A stretch of 64,000 nucleotides of DNA, from NCBI GenBank assembly GCA_037127315.1, contig JBBBDQ010001287.1:3102501-3166500 (forward strand), given 5' to 3'. A program made the position numbers and the translations under genes. This DNA is from Ascarosepion bandense (taxonomy: Eukaryota > Mollusca > Cephalopoda > Sepiida > Sepiidae). The notes under the pieces are model-generated. The model saw nothing but the letters and a program-made list of their open reading frames with translations. It did no database searches and was not told where the DNA came from. Positions 30,890 to 42,387 of this stretch are shown piece after piece (the first letter of the stretch is position 1; each line of letters begins with the position of its first letter).

Positions 30890-31400
30890 AGTTTTGCTTA
30901 ACGGCATATCAACACCTCTGTAGGTTATTTAATGCCCAAAAGCTAAGATTTTAAAGTATTTTTAATATTTGGTTATAGTGTGAAAGTTGATTTAGTCAGA
31001 TTTTAATGAAAATTTTTTGTTTTTATTATTTTTTTTATTTTAGAAAACTGAAAATATCTTCTCGTCTTTATTGAAAAATGTTTTGTTGAGAATAATTTTT
31101 TCCTTAAAAAATGTCTTTTTTTAAAATGTTTTAATTCAAAAATGTATTGTTGGTAATATTTTTTCCTTCAAAAATGTATATTTTTCTATAAAAGTCTATT
31201 TATATATTTTTATACTTTCATAGTATTTTAACCCCAGTTAACAATTTGCCCATAGCCGGGACCCAAACCTTTGCTACCAGTTCGGGTCACGGTGGACCTG
31301 GAAACAACAGCAAGTCAGAGGTGGTTCCATGCGCCTCACAACCTCCAAATCAGAGGCCTCGCTGCCGGATGCAGTTTACCGTCATACCAAGAACCAGGAA
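30890..31400 (+). repeat. Repeat U1, copy 2 (most complete)
   Basis: In order: GTTTTGCTTAACGGCATATC, GGTTATTTAATGCCCAAAAG, GTTATAGTGTGAAAGTTGAT, TTTTAGAAAACTGAAAATAT, two or three imperfect copies of a motif like CAAAAATGTATTGTTGGTAA plus TTTTTTCCTT, then TTTTATACTTTCATAGTATT. It ends with a segment containing GGGTCACGGTGGACCTGG and GCTGCCGGATGCAGTTTACC. A short frame (31271-31495) spans the last part. The function is unknown. Confidence 0.6.
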
Positions 31401-31659
31401 ATAAAAATGAGAATGATTCGACAGTTTGCGACTTTTCGTCAGACGCTTCGTCTTTTGAGACAATTGTAGCGACAATGATTCGTAGACGCTTCTAAACTCT
31501 CTCGCGGTTGTACAGATATAGGGCAACTATGGCAACAGTACAGCACTTTTATCCTGATCTGTTTCAATTAAAAGAAAAGCACAGTAGATGGAGTCAGGTA
31601 CTCTTCAGAGCGGTGTAAGAAGACAAACACCAACGGTGGCCAAACAGTCACCAAGAGGC

Positions 31660-32665
31660 GAATAGTCACATTTCGGTCGCTAACACACCAACAGTTTCTT
31701 ATCAGTCGCCAAAACACCATCGGCCGCCAAACAGGCATCTACGATCAGCAAATGGTCACCAACACATCGACTATCGCTAACACACCAACAGTTTCTTATC
31801 AGTCGCCAAAACACCATCGGCCGCCAAACAGGCATCTACGATCAGCAAATGGTCACCAACACATCGACTATCGCTAACACCAACCAAGTTTCTTATCAGT
31901 CGCCAAAACACCATCGGCCGCCAAACAGGCATCTACGATCAGCAAATGGTCACCAACACATCGACTATCGCTAACACACCAACAGTTTCTTATCAGTCGC
32001 CAAAACACCATCGGCCGCCAAACAGGCATCTACGATCAGCAAATGGTCACCAACACATCGACTATCGCTAACGCACCAACAGTTTCTTACCAGTCGCCAA
32101 AACACCATCGGCCGCCAAACAGGCATCTACGATCAGCAAATGGTCACCAACACATCGACTATCGCTAACGCACCAACAGTTTCTTATCAGTCGCCAAAAC
32201 ACCATCGGCCGCCAAACAGGCATCTACGATCAGCAAATGGTCACCAACACATCGACTATCGCTAACGCACCAACAGTTTCTTACCAGTCGCCAAAACACC
32301 ATCGGCCGCCAAACAGGCATCTACGATCAGCAAATGGTCACCAACACATCGACTATCGCTAACACACCAACAGTTTCTTATCAGTCGCCAAAACACCATC
32401 GGCCGCCAAACAGGCATCTACGATCAGCAAATGGTCACCAACACATCGACTATCGCTAACGCACCAACAGTTTCTTACCAGTCGCCAAAACACCATCGGC
32501 CGCCTAACAGGCATTTACGATCAGCAAATGGTCACCAACACATCGACTATCGCTAACGCACCAACAGTTTCTTACCAGTCGCCAAAACACCATCGGCCGC
32601 CAAACAGGCATCTACGATCACCAAATGGTCACCAATATATCGACTATCGCTAACGCACCTACAGT
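31660..32665 (+). repeat. 97-bp satellite, about 10 units
   Basis: CGACTATCGCTAAC recurs at 31768, 31865, 31962 and 32059 and onwards every 97 bp to about 32640. Other unit words are CAACAGTTTCTTATCAGTCG, CCATCGGCCGCCAAACAGGC and CAAATGGTCACCAACACATC. Unit differences are few (T/C in TTATCAG/TTACCAG; ACACACC/ACGCACC), so the array is young or homogenised. Its GC content is higher than the surroundings. The first units (31660-31768) are diverged. Confidence 0.9.
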
Positions 32666-32782
32666 CGCTACACAGTCTTTATCGATTGATTTAATTTTTT
32701 TTACCGTTTGTGCTGTTATGCATTTATGATATTTTGAGTCAGAATATATTCTTAGATTTCACGAAGATTTTGGAGATAATGT

Positions 32783-33582
32783 GCGTTGTGGTGCAATGGA
32801 TATCGGCTCCAGATAAGAAATTGGAGAGCAGAGTTCGAATTCCAGTCGAATTCGTTTCATACACTTACGCATAAATATTCTTGAGAAAGGTATTAATCTA
32901 TTTCCTCACCCTCCATCTATGAGGTAAATACCAGGACAGATAGGGTTTATAAGCCTTGGCCGAATATCATTCTACCATAAAAAGTACTGACAACCTACTT
33001 CTGGAAAATCTTCTGCCTAGTCGAACGAGACGTGTATCTCGAACGAGACATGTATCACGTACGGCACTTAACACTATAATATATCTCTTCCTCCTCTACC
33101 TATGAGTCAAACAGTAATACAGATTGGGTACTATAGCCTTGGCTAGCAACCAGTCTATCACAGAAAGCAATGTCAACCTACTGCGGGACAATCTTCTGTC
33201 CAGTCAGCCATGTCTCTTTCGAGACATGATCGCCTAAGCATGTATCACGTATGGCACTTAACTGACTGACTGAATATAATAGTTGGAATAATGATTAAGG
33301 CTTACATTGGTCATAAAGTGGGGGATCAGTTTATTACTTCATAACAATAGGAAACCGATCCCCCACTAATTACTACATAATAATATAATAGATTTCTTTT
33401 CCCTTTACCTATGAGTCAAATAACAGGACAGATTGGGTCCTATAGCCTTGGTCGGCAACCAGTCTACCACAGAAAGTAATGTCAACCTACTGCGGGACAA
33501 TCTTCTGTCCAGTCAGCCATGTCTCTTTCGAGACATGATCGCCTAAGCATGTATCACGTACGGCACTTAACTGGCTGACTGA
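32783..33582 (+). mobile_element. SINE-A multimer: full, core, palindrome, core
   Basis: A diverged full SINE-A (32783-33072) is followed by a core (33095-33290), then the palindromic linker (33318-33366) and a third core (33385-33582). The linker has one changed base in the right arm (AAACCGATCCCCCAC). This is the plus-strand mirror of the arrangement at 409-1596. Confidence 0.8.
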
Positions 33583-33594
33583 AAATGATTTATT

Positions 33595-33805
33595 TATACA
33601 AACCTTAACCCATAGGTGGGAGACGAAGATTTGCATTCATACGAAGAATTGTATTGATACCTAATCCGTTATCTATTTCACCACCGGCCTATCCAAGATT
33701 ACAGGACCTAGAATTCCAAAGCGGTCTCCCATCTAGGTTTGAGCAAGCTCGACCTTGCTTAACTTCGGTCCGAGAACAAATTTTTTAACATGATAAGACC
33801 GCATG
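33595..33805 (-). mobile_element. 5S rRNA / tRNA-like composite, diverged copy
   Basis: On the minus strand a 5S-like segment (33698-33805; GAAGTTAAGCAAGGTCGAGC and TAGATGGGAGACCGC are recognisable) runs through CCTGTAATC into a tRNA-like stretch with GGTGGTGAAATAGAT and then a SINE-like tail (CCCACCTATGGGTTAAGG). It is more diverged than the copies at 1925-2198 and 60467-60760 and may be an older subfamily. Confidence 0.55.
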
Positions 33806-33829
33806 ACACCACACAGTTTTCAACACACT

Positions 33830-34095
33830 AAAGGTGACTAAACGGTCGCTGGGAATGTGACGTTTGCTATCACAGTAACGATCACCACGATACTAATCTG
33901 ATTTAACGCCTAGCGTACTATGAGCTCCAAGCTGTGTGCTTGGAAGTCCACAGACATCTGCTTAAGTAAATTGCAGAAGCTATCCGTTCCAATTTATGCG
34001 TATTTGTAATCAGGTTACCAGATCATATTACGTCACCAGTATTTAAAGCATTCTCTTAAATGGATGACATGAAATAATTGAAATAAGATGCCAAC
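33830..34095. other. Unassigned spacer
   Basis: Nothing was recognised between the composite SINE and the 112-bp array. Confidence 0.4.
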
Positions 34096-34100
34096 CTGCC

Positions 34101-35570
34101 GAGCTAAAGCAATCTTAAAAGACAACCCTTCAGGAGTAACACCAACGACCAGTGCATGATACGAAGAGGACAGACTATGAAAGAAATCTTTGAAATAACG
34201 TGCCAACGATAAGGAGCTAAAGCAATCTTAAAAGACAACCCTTCAGGAGTAACACCAACGACCAGTGCATGATACGAAGTGGACTGACTACGAAAGAAAT
34301 CTTTGAAATAAGGTGCCAACGATCCGAGCTAAAGCAATCTTAAAAGACAAACCTTCAGGAGTAACACCAACGACCAGTGCATGATACGAAATGGACTGAC
34401 TACGAAAGAAATCTTTGAAATAAGGTTCCAACGATCCGAGCTAAAGCAATCTTAAAAGACAACCCTTCAGCAGTAACACCAACGACCAGTGCATGATACG
34501 AAGAGGACAGACTATGAAAGAAATTCCTGAAATAAGGTGCCAAAGACCCGAGCTAAAGCAATCTTAAAAGCTAACCCTTCAGGAGTAACTCCAACGACCA
34601 GTGCATGATACGAAGTTGACAGACTACGAAAGAAATCTTTGAAATAAGGAGCCAACGATCCGAGCTAAAGCAATCTTAAAAGACAACTCTTCAGGAGTAA
34701 CACCAACGACCAGTGCATGATACGAAGTTGACAGACTACGAAAGAAATCTTCGAAATAAGGTGCTAACAATCCGAGCTAAAGCAATCTTAAAAGACAACC
34801 CTTCAGCAGTAACACCAACGACCAGTGCATGATACGAAGAGGACAGACTATGAAAGAAATCTTTGAAATAAGGTGCCAACGATCCGAGCTAAAGCAATCT
34901 TAAAAGACAACCCTTCGGAAGTAACACCAACGACCAGTGCATGATTCGAAGAGGACAGACTATGAAAGAAATTCCTGAAATAAGGTGCCAACGATCCGAG
35001 CTAAAGCAATCTTAAAAGCCAACCCTTCAGGAGTAACACCAACGACCAGTGCATGATACGAAGAGGACAGACTACGAAAGAAATCTTCGAAATAAGGTGC
35101 TAACAATCCGAGCTAAAGCAATCTTAAAAGACAACCCTTCAGCAGTAACACCAACGACCAGTGCATGATACGAAGAGGACAGACTATGAAAGAAATCTTT
35201 GAAATAAGGTGCCAACGATCCGAGCTAAAGCAATCTTAAAAGACAACCCTTCGGAAGTAACACCAACGACCAGTGCATGATTCGAAGAGGACAGACTATG
35301 AAAGAAATTCCTGAAATAAGGTGCCAACGATCCGAGCTAAAGCAATCTTAAAAGACAACCCTTCAGGAGTAACACCAACGACTAGTGCATGATACGAAGA
35401 GGACAGACTACGAAAGAAATCTTTGAAATAAGCTTCCAACCATCCGAGCTAAATCAATCTTAAAAGACAACTCTTCAGGAGTAACACCAACGACCAGTAC
35501 ATGATACGAAGTGGACAGACTATGAAAGAAACCCTTGAAATAAGGTGCCAACGATCCCAAACTCCTGTCA
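34101..35570 (+). repeat. 112-bp satellite, about 13 units, with 336-bp higher-order repeat
   Basis: GAGCTAAAGCAATCTTAAAA recurs at 34101, 34214, 34326, 34438 and 34550, about 112 bp apart. A block with the rare GTGCTAACAATCC word at 34761 recurs at 35097 (336 bp = three units), together with the CTTCGGAAGTAAC and ATTCGAAGAGG variants. A three-unit block was therefore duplicated. Confidence 0.9.
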
Positions 35571-35905
35571 CTGGAACCGGGAGAATGCACTCGCAGATTT
35601 TACAACTCATCGAAAGAAATACGCTATGTAAAAAAAGAAAGAAAAAATCAAAAGAAAAAACTGATAAATAAACAGAAAAGCGAAAGAAGCCGTAAATGAT
35701 TTTTGTAACTTCCCTGCTGCTACTCATTACATCCTCCCTGTGCATATGATTGCAGATTGGGTTTTTTGGTGAGCTATTTACTACCATTATAATTCCTTTG
35801 ACATCAGTATGTACATCTGACATTGGACCACAAGGTAAACAAGTCTAAATTAGAGATCCGCTGTAACCTGAGAAAGAAATAGATATGAAAAAGAATTATT
35901 CATGG
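35571..35905. other. Unassigned spacer
   Basis: There is no recognised feature. The minus-strand frame at 35449-35823 is mostly satellite-derived. Confidence 0.4.
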
Positions 35906-35907
<2 letters not shown>

Positions 35908-35941
<34 letters not shown>

Positions 35942-35947
35942 TAATAT

Positions 35948-35988
<41 letters not shown>

Positions 35989-36045
35989 TAATATAAGAAA
36001 GAAAGGAAGAAAGAAACAAAGAAAGATTAATACAGAAAGGAAATA

Positions 36046-36082
<37 letters not shown>

Positions 36083-36125
36083 TAATATAGAAAGGAAATA
36101 AAAAAAGAAAGAAAGAACGATTGCG
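35908..36125. repeat. (AAAG)n tetranucleotide array with ATTAATA interruptions
   Basis: GAAA/AAAG repeats are broken about every 50-60 bp by GATTAATATA or GATTAATACA, giving a second-order periodicity. Confidence 0.9.
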
Positions 36126-36324
36126 GGTATTATAAATAGCAAGCGATTGTAAGAATTAATTATTCAATGAATGAAATAATTTATAAAACAAAATGAAAAA
36201 ACGACAGAAAGAAAGAAAGAGGGCATGAAAAATAAATAAAGGTTGTATAAAATAGAAGGTGAATAAGAAAAAGTGTACGAAAAAGAAAGAAAAAGAAAAA
36301 GGGTAAAAATAAAAAACGTGTTCG

Positions 36325-36790
36325 AAATCTATCCTGCTGTTTAACCCATAGCTGAAATAGAAGAGATGGAGCAATAACTTTCCCAAGGGTATTTGCGCGT
36401 CAGCGAAAGCAACGAATTTATTTGGAATTCGAAATCGTCTCTTCTCCGATTTCTCATTCCGAGAAGATATCCATTATTCAGTCAGTCAGTTAAGTGCCAT
36501 ACGTGAAACACGCTTGGGCGATCATGTCTCGAAAGAGACATGACTGACTGGGTAGAGGATTATCCCACAGTAGGTTGCCATTACTTTCTGCGGTAGATTG
36601 GTTGCCAGCCAAGGTTATAGAACCCAATCTGTCCTATTATTTAACCCATAACTGTAAGGAAGAGACGGATTAATACATTTCCCAAGGGTATTTGTGCGCA
36701 AGTGAATGCAATGAATTCAACTGGAATTTGAACTCGGCTCTCCGATTTCTCGTTCCGAGCCGATATTCACTGCACTACAACGCACATACT
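36325..36790 (-). mobile_element. SINE-A pair (head part, then full copy)
   Basis: Minus-strand head sequence at 36325-36475 abuts a full copy at 36476-36790. The second copy is among the best preserved in the window (box B complement at 36716-36740, ending near GTAGTGCAGTGAATATCGGC on the sense strand). Confidence 0.8.
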
Positions 36791-37214
36791 TATATTAATA
36801 ATGATAATAATGATACTAAACAGACTGATTGACTTAACTCTTTTAATATTTTTCAACAGCTCTATACCACGGAACTTAAAAACCTACATTAGGTTAATGA
36901 GAATAATATAAAAAAGAAAAAAATAGTATCCAATCGCTTCAGGAGTCCGCGTTGCTTCTCATTGGTTACATTCTTCGAAAGGTGCTGCCTTTCTGAGGTC
37001 GTGCAACTTGATTAGCCAGTGGATTTGTTACAAAATAGAAAGACAAGAATAATCCGAAGTGGGATGAACACTTAGAACTCGAATGAAATTCCATGATTCT
37101 TAACAATTGTCGTTGGATCACTTTATCTATGCATTACTTATCTGATATTAAAAGCATATGTGAGAAAATACTGAAGCTAATAATAATAATAATAATAAAC
37201 CCAATGTTAATAAA
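36791..37214. other. No feature recognised
   Basis: This is AT-rich DNA with a short (TAA)n at 37178-37197. Confidence 0.4.
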
Positions 37215-37916
37215 GTTAATACTCATCAATGTTTACGTGCATCTGAATTAAAGTCTGAAAATGAAAGCTTTATTCTTGCAGCGCAAGACTAAAGTTTTTT
37301 CACTAGGAACTTTCAGGCAAATAATATACATAATAGTGTGGATCCAAAATGCAGGTTCTGAGACAAATACCAAGAAACAATAGACCATCTAATCTCAGAA
37401 TGTTCTGTACTTGACCCAAATGAATATAAAAATCGTCACGATAGAGTGGGGCAATAGTTACATTGGACAATGTGCAAACAATATGGAAAATATGTAAACA
37501 AATACTGGTATGAATATCACCCAACACCAGTTACAGAAATAGAAGATGTCACCATTCTGTGGGATTACACCATCTACACAGACAGAAAAATTGAAGAAAA
37601 TAGGCTGGACATTATTGTTAAAAGCCAAAAAGAAAAAACTTGCTTATTAATTGATATGGCTTGTCCAGTGGATTGTAACATAGCAACCAAGGAATTCGAA
37701 AAACTGTCAAAATATAAATCCATGGAAATTGAAATAGAAAAATTGTGGAAATTGAAAACAAGTATCGTACCAGTAAGAGTAGATGCACTTGGAATGATAG
37801 TAAATGGAACAAAAAAAAAACATTGAACGAATCCCTGGAAACCCCAGCTTAAGTGATATACAAAAAATTGTCTTGTTAAGTACAGCCCACACACTAAGGA
37901 GAACTTTGTCTATGTA
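37215..37916 (+). pseudogene. R2/R4-type (REL-endonuclease) retrotransposon, C-terminus
   Basis: Plus-strand frames give SENESFILAAQD, then a Cys/His segment (DPKCRF*DKYQETIDHLISEC) in which the second Cys of the zinc motif is a stop (TGA at 37354-37356). After another stop come LHWTMCKQYGKYVNKYWYE and VTILWDYTIYTDRKI. The open frame 37470-37826 continues RLDIIVKSQKEKTCLLIDM (position of the PD...D nuclease motif, here RLD) and FEKLSKYKSMEIEIEKLW. A frameshift in the A run near 37812-37820 leads to IPGNPSLSDIQKIVLLSTA, and the stop is near 37916. The order of a CCHC-type finger and a restriction-like nuclease after the RT fits the R2/R4/Dong/NeSL group. Confidence 0.65.
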
Positions 37917-38059
37917 ACGCTAGGGATGATAGGGGAGATATGAAAAAACATGCAATGGAGACATAACAACACACCATTAACTGCCTTAGGTCTCCCTGCA
38001 GACTTGGTGGGTAGTGCAACAAAAGCAGGAATCGATTTATTATGAAAAATGAAATAATA

Positions 38060-38069
38060 ATAATAATAA

Positions 38070-38101
<32 letters not shown>

Positions 38102-38476
38102 CGACGAAGAAGAAGAAGACGTAGAAGAAGAAGAAAAGAAGAAGAAAAGAAGAAGAAAAGTTGTAGTGAGAGATTGCCATACTGAGAAAATCATAATAAT
38201 AATAAGAAGAAGAAGAAGAGGAAGAAGAAAAGAAGAAGAAGAAAAGAAGAAGAAGAAGAAAAGTTGTAGTGAGAGATTGCCATACTGAGAAGATCATAAT
38301 AATAATAAGAAGAAGAAGAGGAAGAAGAAAAGAAGAAGAAGAAAAGAAGACGAAGAAGAAGAAAAGCTGTAGTGAGAGATTGCCATACTGAGAAAAAAGA
38401 AAACATTTACACCTGTTAAATGTGTGTAAGTTTCTTTTTTTTTCATAAAAATGATCAGTGCAAAATGCCAAGAAAC
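38060..38476. repeat. (AAG)n-rich tandem array with ~103-bp unit
   Basis: AAGAAG blocks alternate with AGAGATTGCCATACTGAGAA at about 38170, 38273 and 38376. The array ends with ACACCTGTTAAATGTGTG and GTGCAAAATGCCAAGAAACG, which recur at 40091-40170 on the far side of the LINE. Confidence 0.8.
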
Positions 38477-38477
38477 G

Positions 38478-38523
<46 letters not shown>
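38477..38523. repeat. (AAT)n microsatellite
   Basis: A run of about 15 AAT/ATA trinucleotides precedes the LINE. Confidence 0.9.
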
Positions 38524-38596
38524 GATGAGTCTGACGAGGCTCGCGCGGTTATAATAAACATAAACATAATAAACATAAACATAAATATATATAAAC

Positions 38597-39679
38597 ATCT
38601 CCAAGGCTTTCGACGGGGTTTGGCACTCTGGCCTCCTATGCAAACTACGCGGTTATGGTATTACCGGTCGCCTGCTTGACCTAATCCAATCTTTCTTAAA
38701 TAACCGCAAAATGAAGGTCGTTCTGAATGGGCTTGCCTCTTCGTCCTACAGCACGAATGCTGGTGTCCCACAGGGCTCTATCCTGGGCTCAACGCTCTTC
38801 CTTATTTTCATCAACGACCTCCCAGATGAGATCAAGTCTCAAGTAGGCATCTACGCAGATGACACTACAATATACTCCCGCTCCAGTAAGAAACCTGTCG
38901 TGGCGGACAGACATAATCTCGCTGCTGACCTTGAGCGGGATCTACACTCTGTGGTGAACTGGGGCAAGAAGTGGCTTGTCAACTTCAATTCATCTAAGAC
39001 CAAGCTGTTGTCTGTCAAACATTACAGGCAACCACTCCTGCCTCCCATAAGCATGGACCAAGTGATTCTCCCTGAGAGTAATACACTACGCCTCCTCGGA
39101 CTTACCCTGTCCTCAGACCTCAAATGGAACCACTATATTGAATCCATAGCAAAATCTACTGCTAAGAAGATTGGGTCACTATGTCGATCCAGGATGTTTT
39201 TTCCACCTGAATCCATCCTGCATATATACAAGTCAACCATCCGTCCGTGCATGGAGTACTGCTGCCATTTATGGTCAGGTGCCCCTGCCGTTCTCCTCAG
39301 TGTTCTTGACAAGCTCCAAAGGAGAGTATGTAATGTGATAGGTACTGATCTGGCGACTCGACTGCAGCCACTTCCCCATCGTCGAAATGTGGCCTCCCTT
39401 TGTCTGTTCTATAAATACTTTCATGGCTTCTGCTCGGACGAGCTTAAGTCACTGATGCCTCCTCAACAGGTGTTTACTCGTGCAACCAGACTGGCAACTG
39501 GATCCCACCCATTCACAGTCAGGTTAGCCAAATGCAGACGACAATTCTACTCCTACAGTTTCTTCTCTCGCACTTCCCGCCTGTGTAACTCGCTCCCGTA
39601 TTCTTGCTTTCCTGACGGCTACAACCTCCAGAAATTTAAATGCAAAGTCAATACTCATCTACTAACCACTGGACTCTAG
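38597..39679 (+). CDS. LINE reverse transcriptase, C-terminal two thirds (partial, open)
   Basis: This is the best-preserved LINE frame of the window. From the truncation point it reads ISKAFDGVWHSGLLCKLRGY (motif A, catalytic Asp present), then GVPQGSILGSTLFLIFINDL (motif B), IYADDTTIYSR (motif C, YADD) and GKKWLVNFNSSKTKLLSV, followed by LRLLGLTLSSDLKWNHYI. The thumb/C-terminal region has HIYKSTIRPCMEYCCHLWSG, LCLFYKYFHGFCSDELKSL and TSRLCNSLPYSCFPDGYN. The stop is at 39677-39679. The first ATG (38711) is internal. Upstream codons are in frame from 38597 but fingers and endonuclease are missing, so the copy is 5'-truncated. The catalytic residues are intact, though it is unlikely to be autonomous. 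Confidence 0.9.
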   Translation: MSKAFDGVWHSGLLCKLRGYGITGRLLDLIQSFLNNRKMKVVLNGLASSSYSTNAGVPQGSILGSTLFLIFINDLPDEIKSQVGIYADDTTIYSRSSKKPVVADRHNLAADLERDLHSVVNWGKKWLVNFNSSKTKLLSVKHYRQPLLPPISMDQVILPESNTLRLLGLTLSSDLKWNHYIESIAKSTAKKIGSLCRSRMFFPPESILHIYKSTIRPCMEYCCHLWSGAPAVLLSVLDKLQRRVCNVIGTDLATRLQPLPHRRNVASLCLFYKYFHGFCSDELKSLMPPQQVFTRATRLATGSHPFTVRLAKCRRQFYSYSFFSRTSRLCNSLPYSCFPDGYNLQKFKCKVNTHLLTTGL

Positions 39680-39873
39680 CTCTCTCCCCACCCCTGTATA
39701 ACCTTCCCTTTCTCTCCACCTATGTATCTGTCATCGCACCTGCTTTCTATTGTTCCTTTCTAACTAGTTTGTACTCCTCACCCTTTTCTAATTAATATTT
39801 TTACATTTGTGTAACCCCCTGCACATGAGTGGCGTTTCCGCCATGCTCGGGGTGAAATGATTAAAAAAAAAAA
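38597..39873 (+). mobile_element. Jockey/CR1/L2-like LINE, 5'-truncated
   Basis: It contains the partial reverse transcriptase and a 3' UTR of about 180 bp ending in CCCCCTGCACATGAGTGGCG and GCTCGGGGTGAAATGATT plus an A run, which grades into (AAG)n. The terminal ~60 bp is shared with SINE-B and with LINE copies at 20100-20190 and, on the minus strand, 23493, 50150, 50840 and 54962. It lies within a duplicated simple-repeat landscape. Confidence 0.85.
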
Positions 39874-39991
39874 AAAGAAGAAGAAGAAGAAGAAAGGAAG
39901 GAAGGAAGAAGAAGAAAAATAGATGAAGAAGAAGAAGAAAAGTTGTAATGAGAGATTGACATATTGAGGAAATAATAATAATATTATTCTT

Positions 39992-40032
<41 letters not shown>

Positions 40033-40175
40033 GAAGAAGAAGAAGAAGAAGAACAACAACAACAACAACACCAAGAAAAAAGAAAACCTTTACACCTGTT
40101 AAATGTGTGCGATTTTCTTTTTTTTTTTTTTTTTCAGAAAAATGGTCAGTGCAAAATGCCAAGAAACGATTTCTC
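39874..40175. repeat. (AAG)n / (AAT)n block repeating the left flank
   Basis: AGAGATTGACATATTGAGGA, then (AAT)n, (AAG)n, ACACCTGTTAAATGTGTG and GTGCAAAATGCCAAGAAACG reproduce, in order, the sequence at 38160-38480. The LINE therefore sits between two copies of the same simple-repeat module. Confidence 0.75.
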
Positions 40176-42387
40176 ACTTTACGTTTCTGGTTGAGACCCA
40201 AAAGGAAATAAGTATGCAACAGATATTAAAAGAAATAATAAAAAAATAATGATAAGAAGAAAACGAAAACGACGACCAGGACAACAAGAACAATAAGAAT
40301 GAATGAAGAAGAGGAGTAAGAGGAGGGGTAGAAATAACCGTAGAGATTGATAGAGAATAAAAAAAGAGGGAAAATTATCCAAAGAGAGTAAGAATTTGGA
40401 AAGAGGAAAGAAGAATGGAAGATGATGGGCTAGAAAAGAAAAAGGATCTAAGAAAGAGATAAAACGACGAAAAGAAACCAATTAAAAGAAAGACAAAAAG
40501 AAGAGGGAAGAAAAACGATAGTGAATCAGGATTATCACATACGAAAGAATTCAAAAGAAGACGAAGGTCATAAAAGGAAATTGAAAGAATTTCGACGCCT
40601 ACTATTATTTCTGCTACTACTAATACTACTAATGGAAATAATAATAATTTTTACAAGTAAAAATAAATATAAACATTTATAAAAAGAATTAAAATTAATT
40701 TACATTCATTTTGAAATTAATCTAATTCGTATATGTTTTCCTTGTTCTATTTTAATTCCATATTTTCCAAATCTAATCAAGACTCCTTTGAATAGATTTT
40801 ATTTAGACTTTTTTCAAAGCCCCATAATAACAGCTATTTAAACACCGATTTGCACATTAAATTAAGAGTGCATTTTACAATGACCCCTATCTCCAGCCCA
40901 GGTTTCTTACTTTTAAGGAATCCATTGAAATCAGACGCTTTCAAGGAAAGAGAATTAAAATCGTCAATAGAAAATAAAATGAAATTTATACACACTCTTT
41001 TAAGTTATTTTCAAATTTCGTCGTTCAATTTTTATTTTGTTTCCTTTTTTTATTCGTTTATTTAAATTTATTTCAGGGTTTGTTTGTTATTTTTTCGCAA
41101 CCATTCAATAAAGTGTTGTTCTGTTATTCTTTCATCCGTTTCAATTACTTGAACTTAAAAAAAAAAAAACAATAAAAAATGACCACGTCTCATTCGAAAC
41201 GATAGTCTCGCGCGTGCAGCGAGAGTTCGATAAGTGCATGGCTTTAATTAGAGAAAGCTCTCATTGGGACGGATATTCTGTGGAGACATGCTTCTCTCCA
41301 AACACTGACACGAGATCAGCCATTTTTATTTTCTTAAAATATTTTAACAGAAACTTAGTCATTCACATTTTCCACATTTCTTTTTGTTTTAAAACAAAGC
41401 TCACTGCAAACGAGTGTGTTGTTTTTAAATGCTCTATAATACAGGCGCATCTAATTTTAAAGATAAAAGTGATTTTTAAGCACTTAGACTTAGAGTTCGT
41501 CGTTGAAAGTTTAAAATAACAGTTTGACACTGGGTACAAAACTAAATGAAAGTAATTGGAGAATATTTGAAGTATACTTTTGTTCAGAAATATTAACCAC
41601 ATATCTCGGTAGAGGTTTCAGTGTCATCATAGTGATAAGGTGATACGATCTAGATGTGTAGGCAGACAATTCAAAGTTCGGTATTTTTGGAAACTGACGG
41701 AAAACCATTATTTGATTGATGACTTGTAAGTGAAATTAGTGTAGAGTTTTAAACTCCGAGAAAATAATTATAAATCCTTAACATATGCAAAAATAATTGT
41801 AGATTTGAGAAACAGCAAGACTTGGAAACAACAAAATGAGTATTATTTATTTTCTGGTTGTCATGTGGTGTTGGAAAAACCAGTGACAATAATACTGAGC
41901 AAAGTTATGGGTTTAGGTTCAAATGTAGATGAAATACGGATCAGAATGATTAGATAAAGAATGAATAAAATGTATCCAGTCTTTCTCTAGTGTTGGAAGT
42001 TTTCTTACCTCAAAATTTGTTGAGTGCTAAAAGTAAATGTTATGATAGTGGCTTGAAAAGGAAAAGGAGCCGATATTTCGTTGACGAATGTGTTAGCTCT
42101 CTGTCTGTGCGAACTGCTTGTCTGATAGTAAAAATGTCACGGAGTTTTGTTTGTAAGAGGAAAAAAAATTAGTGGATTAGAATAAGCGAATTGATGATTA
42201 TTATAATTATTTTATTATAATTATTTTTTTAATATAATTAATTTTTTTTTTTACTTAATTTTAAATGGTCACGACAAATTCACCATATGATAATCTTTTT
42301 ATGAATGTATTTATTTCACAGGAAACTTACAACATTATTAGATTTGTTTAGATTTCGGAAGCCCTCGATAGTTCTCAAGTCATGATG
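40176..42387. other. Purine-rich then AT-rich, no gene seen
   Basis: 40200-40520 is A/G-rich on the plus strand. Beyond that the sequence is AT-rich with small open frames (40850-41065, 41214-41519, 41990-42172) showing no recognisable motif. I see no repeat that recurs elsewhere in the window. Confidence 0.45.

Noticed and set aside
38040..38643. Minus-strand frames rich in Ser, Tyr and Phe
   Set aside because: Translations of (AAG)n and (AAT)n repeats.
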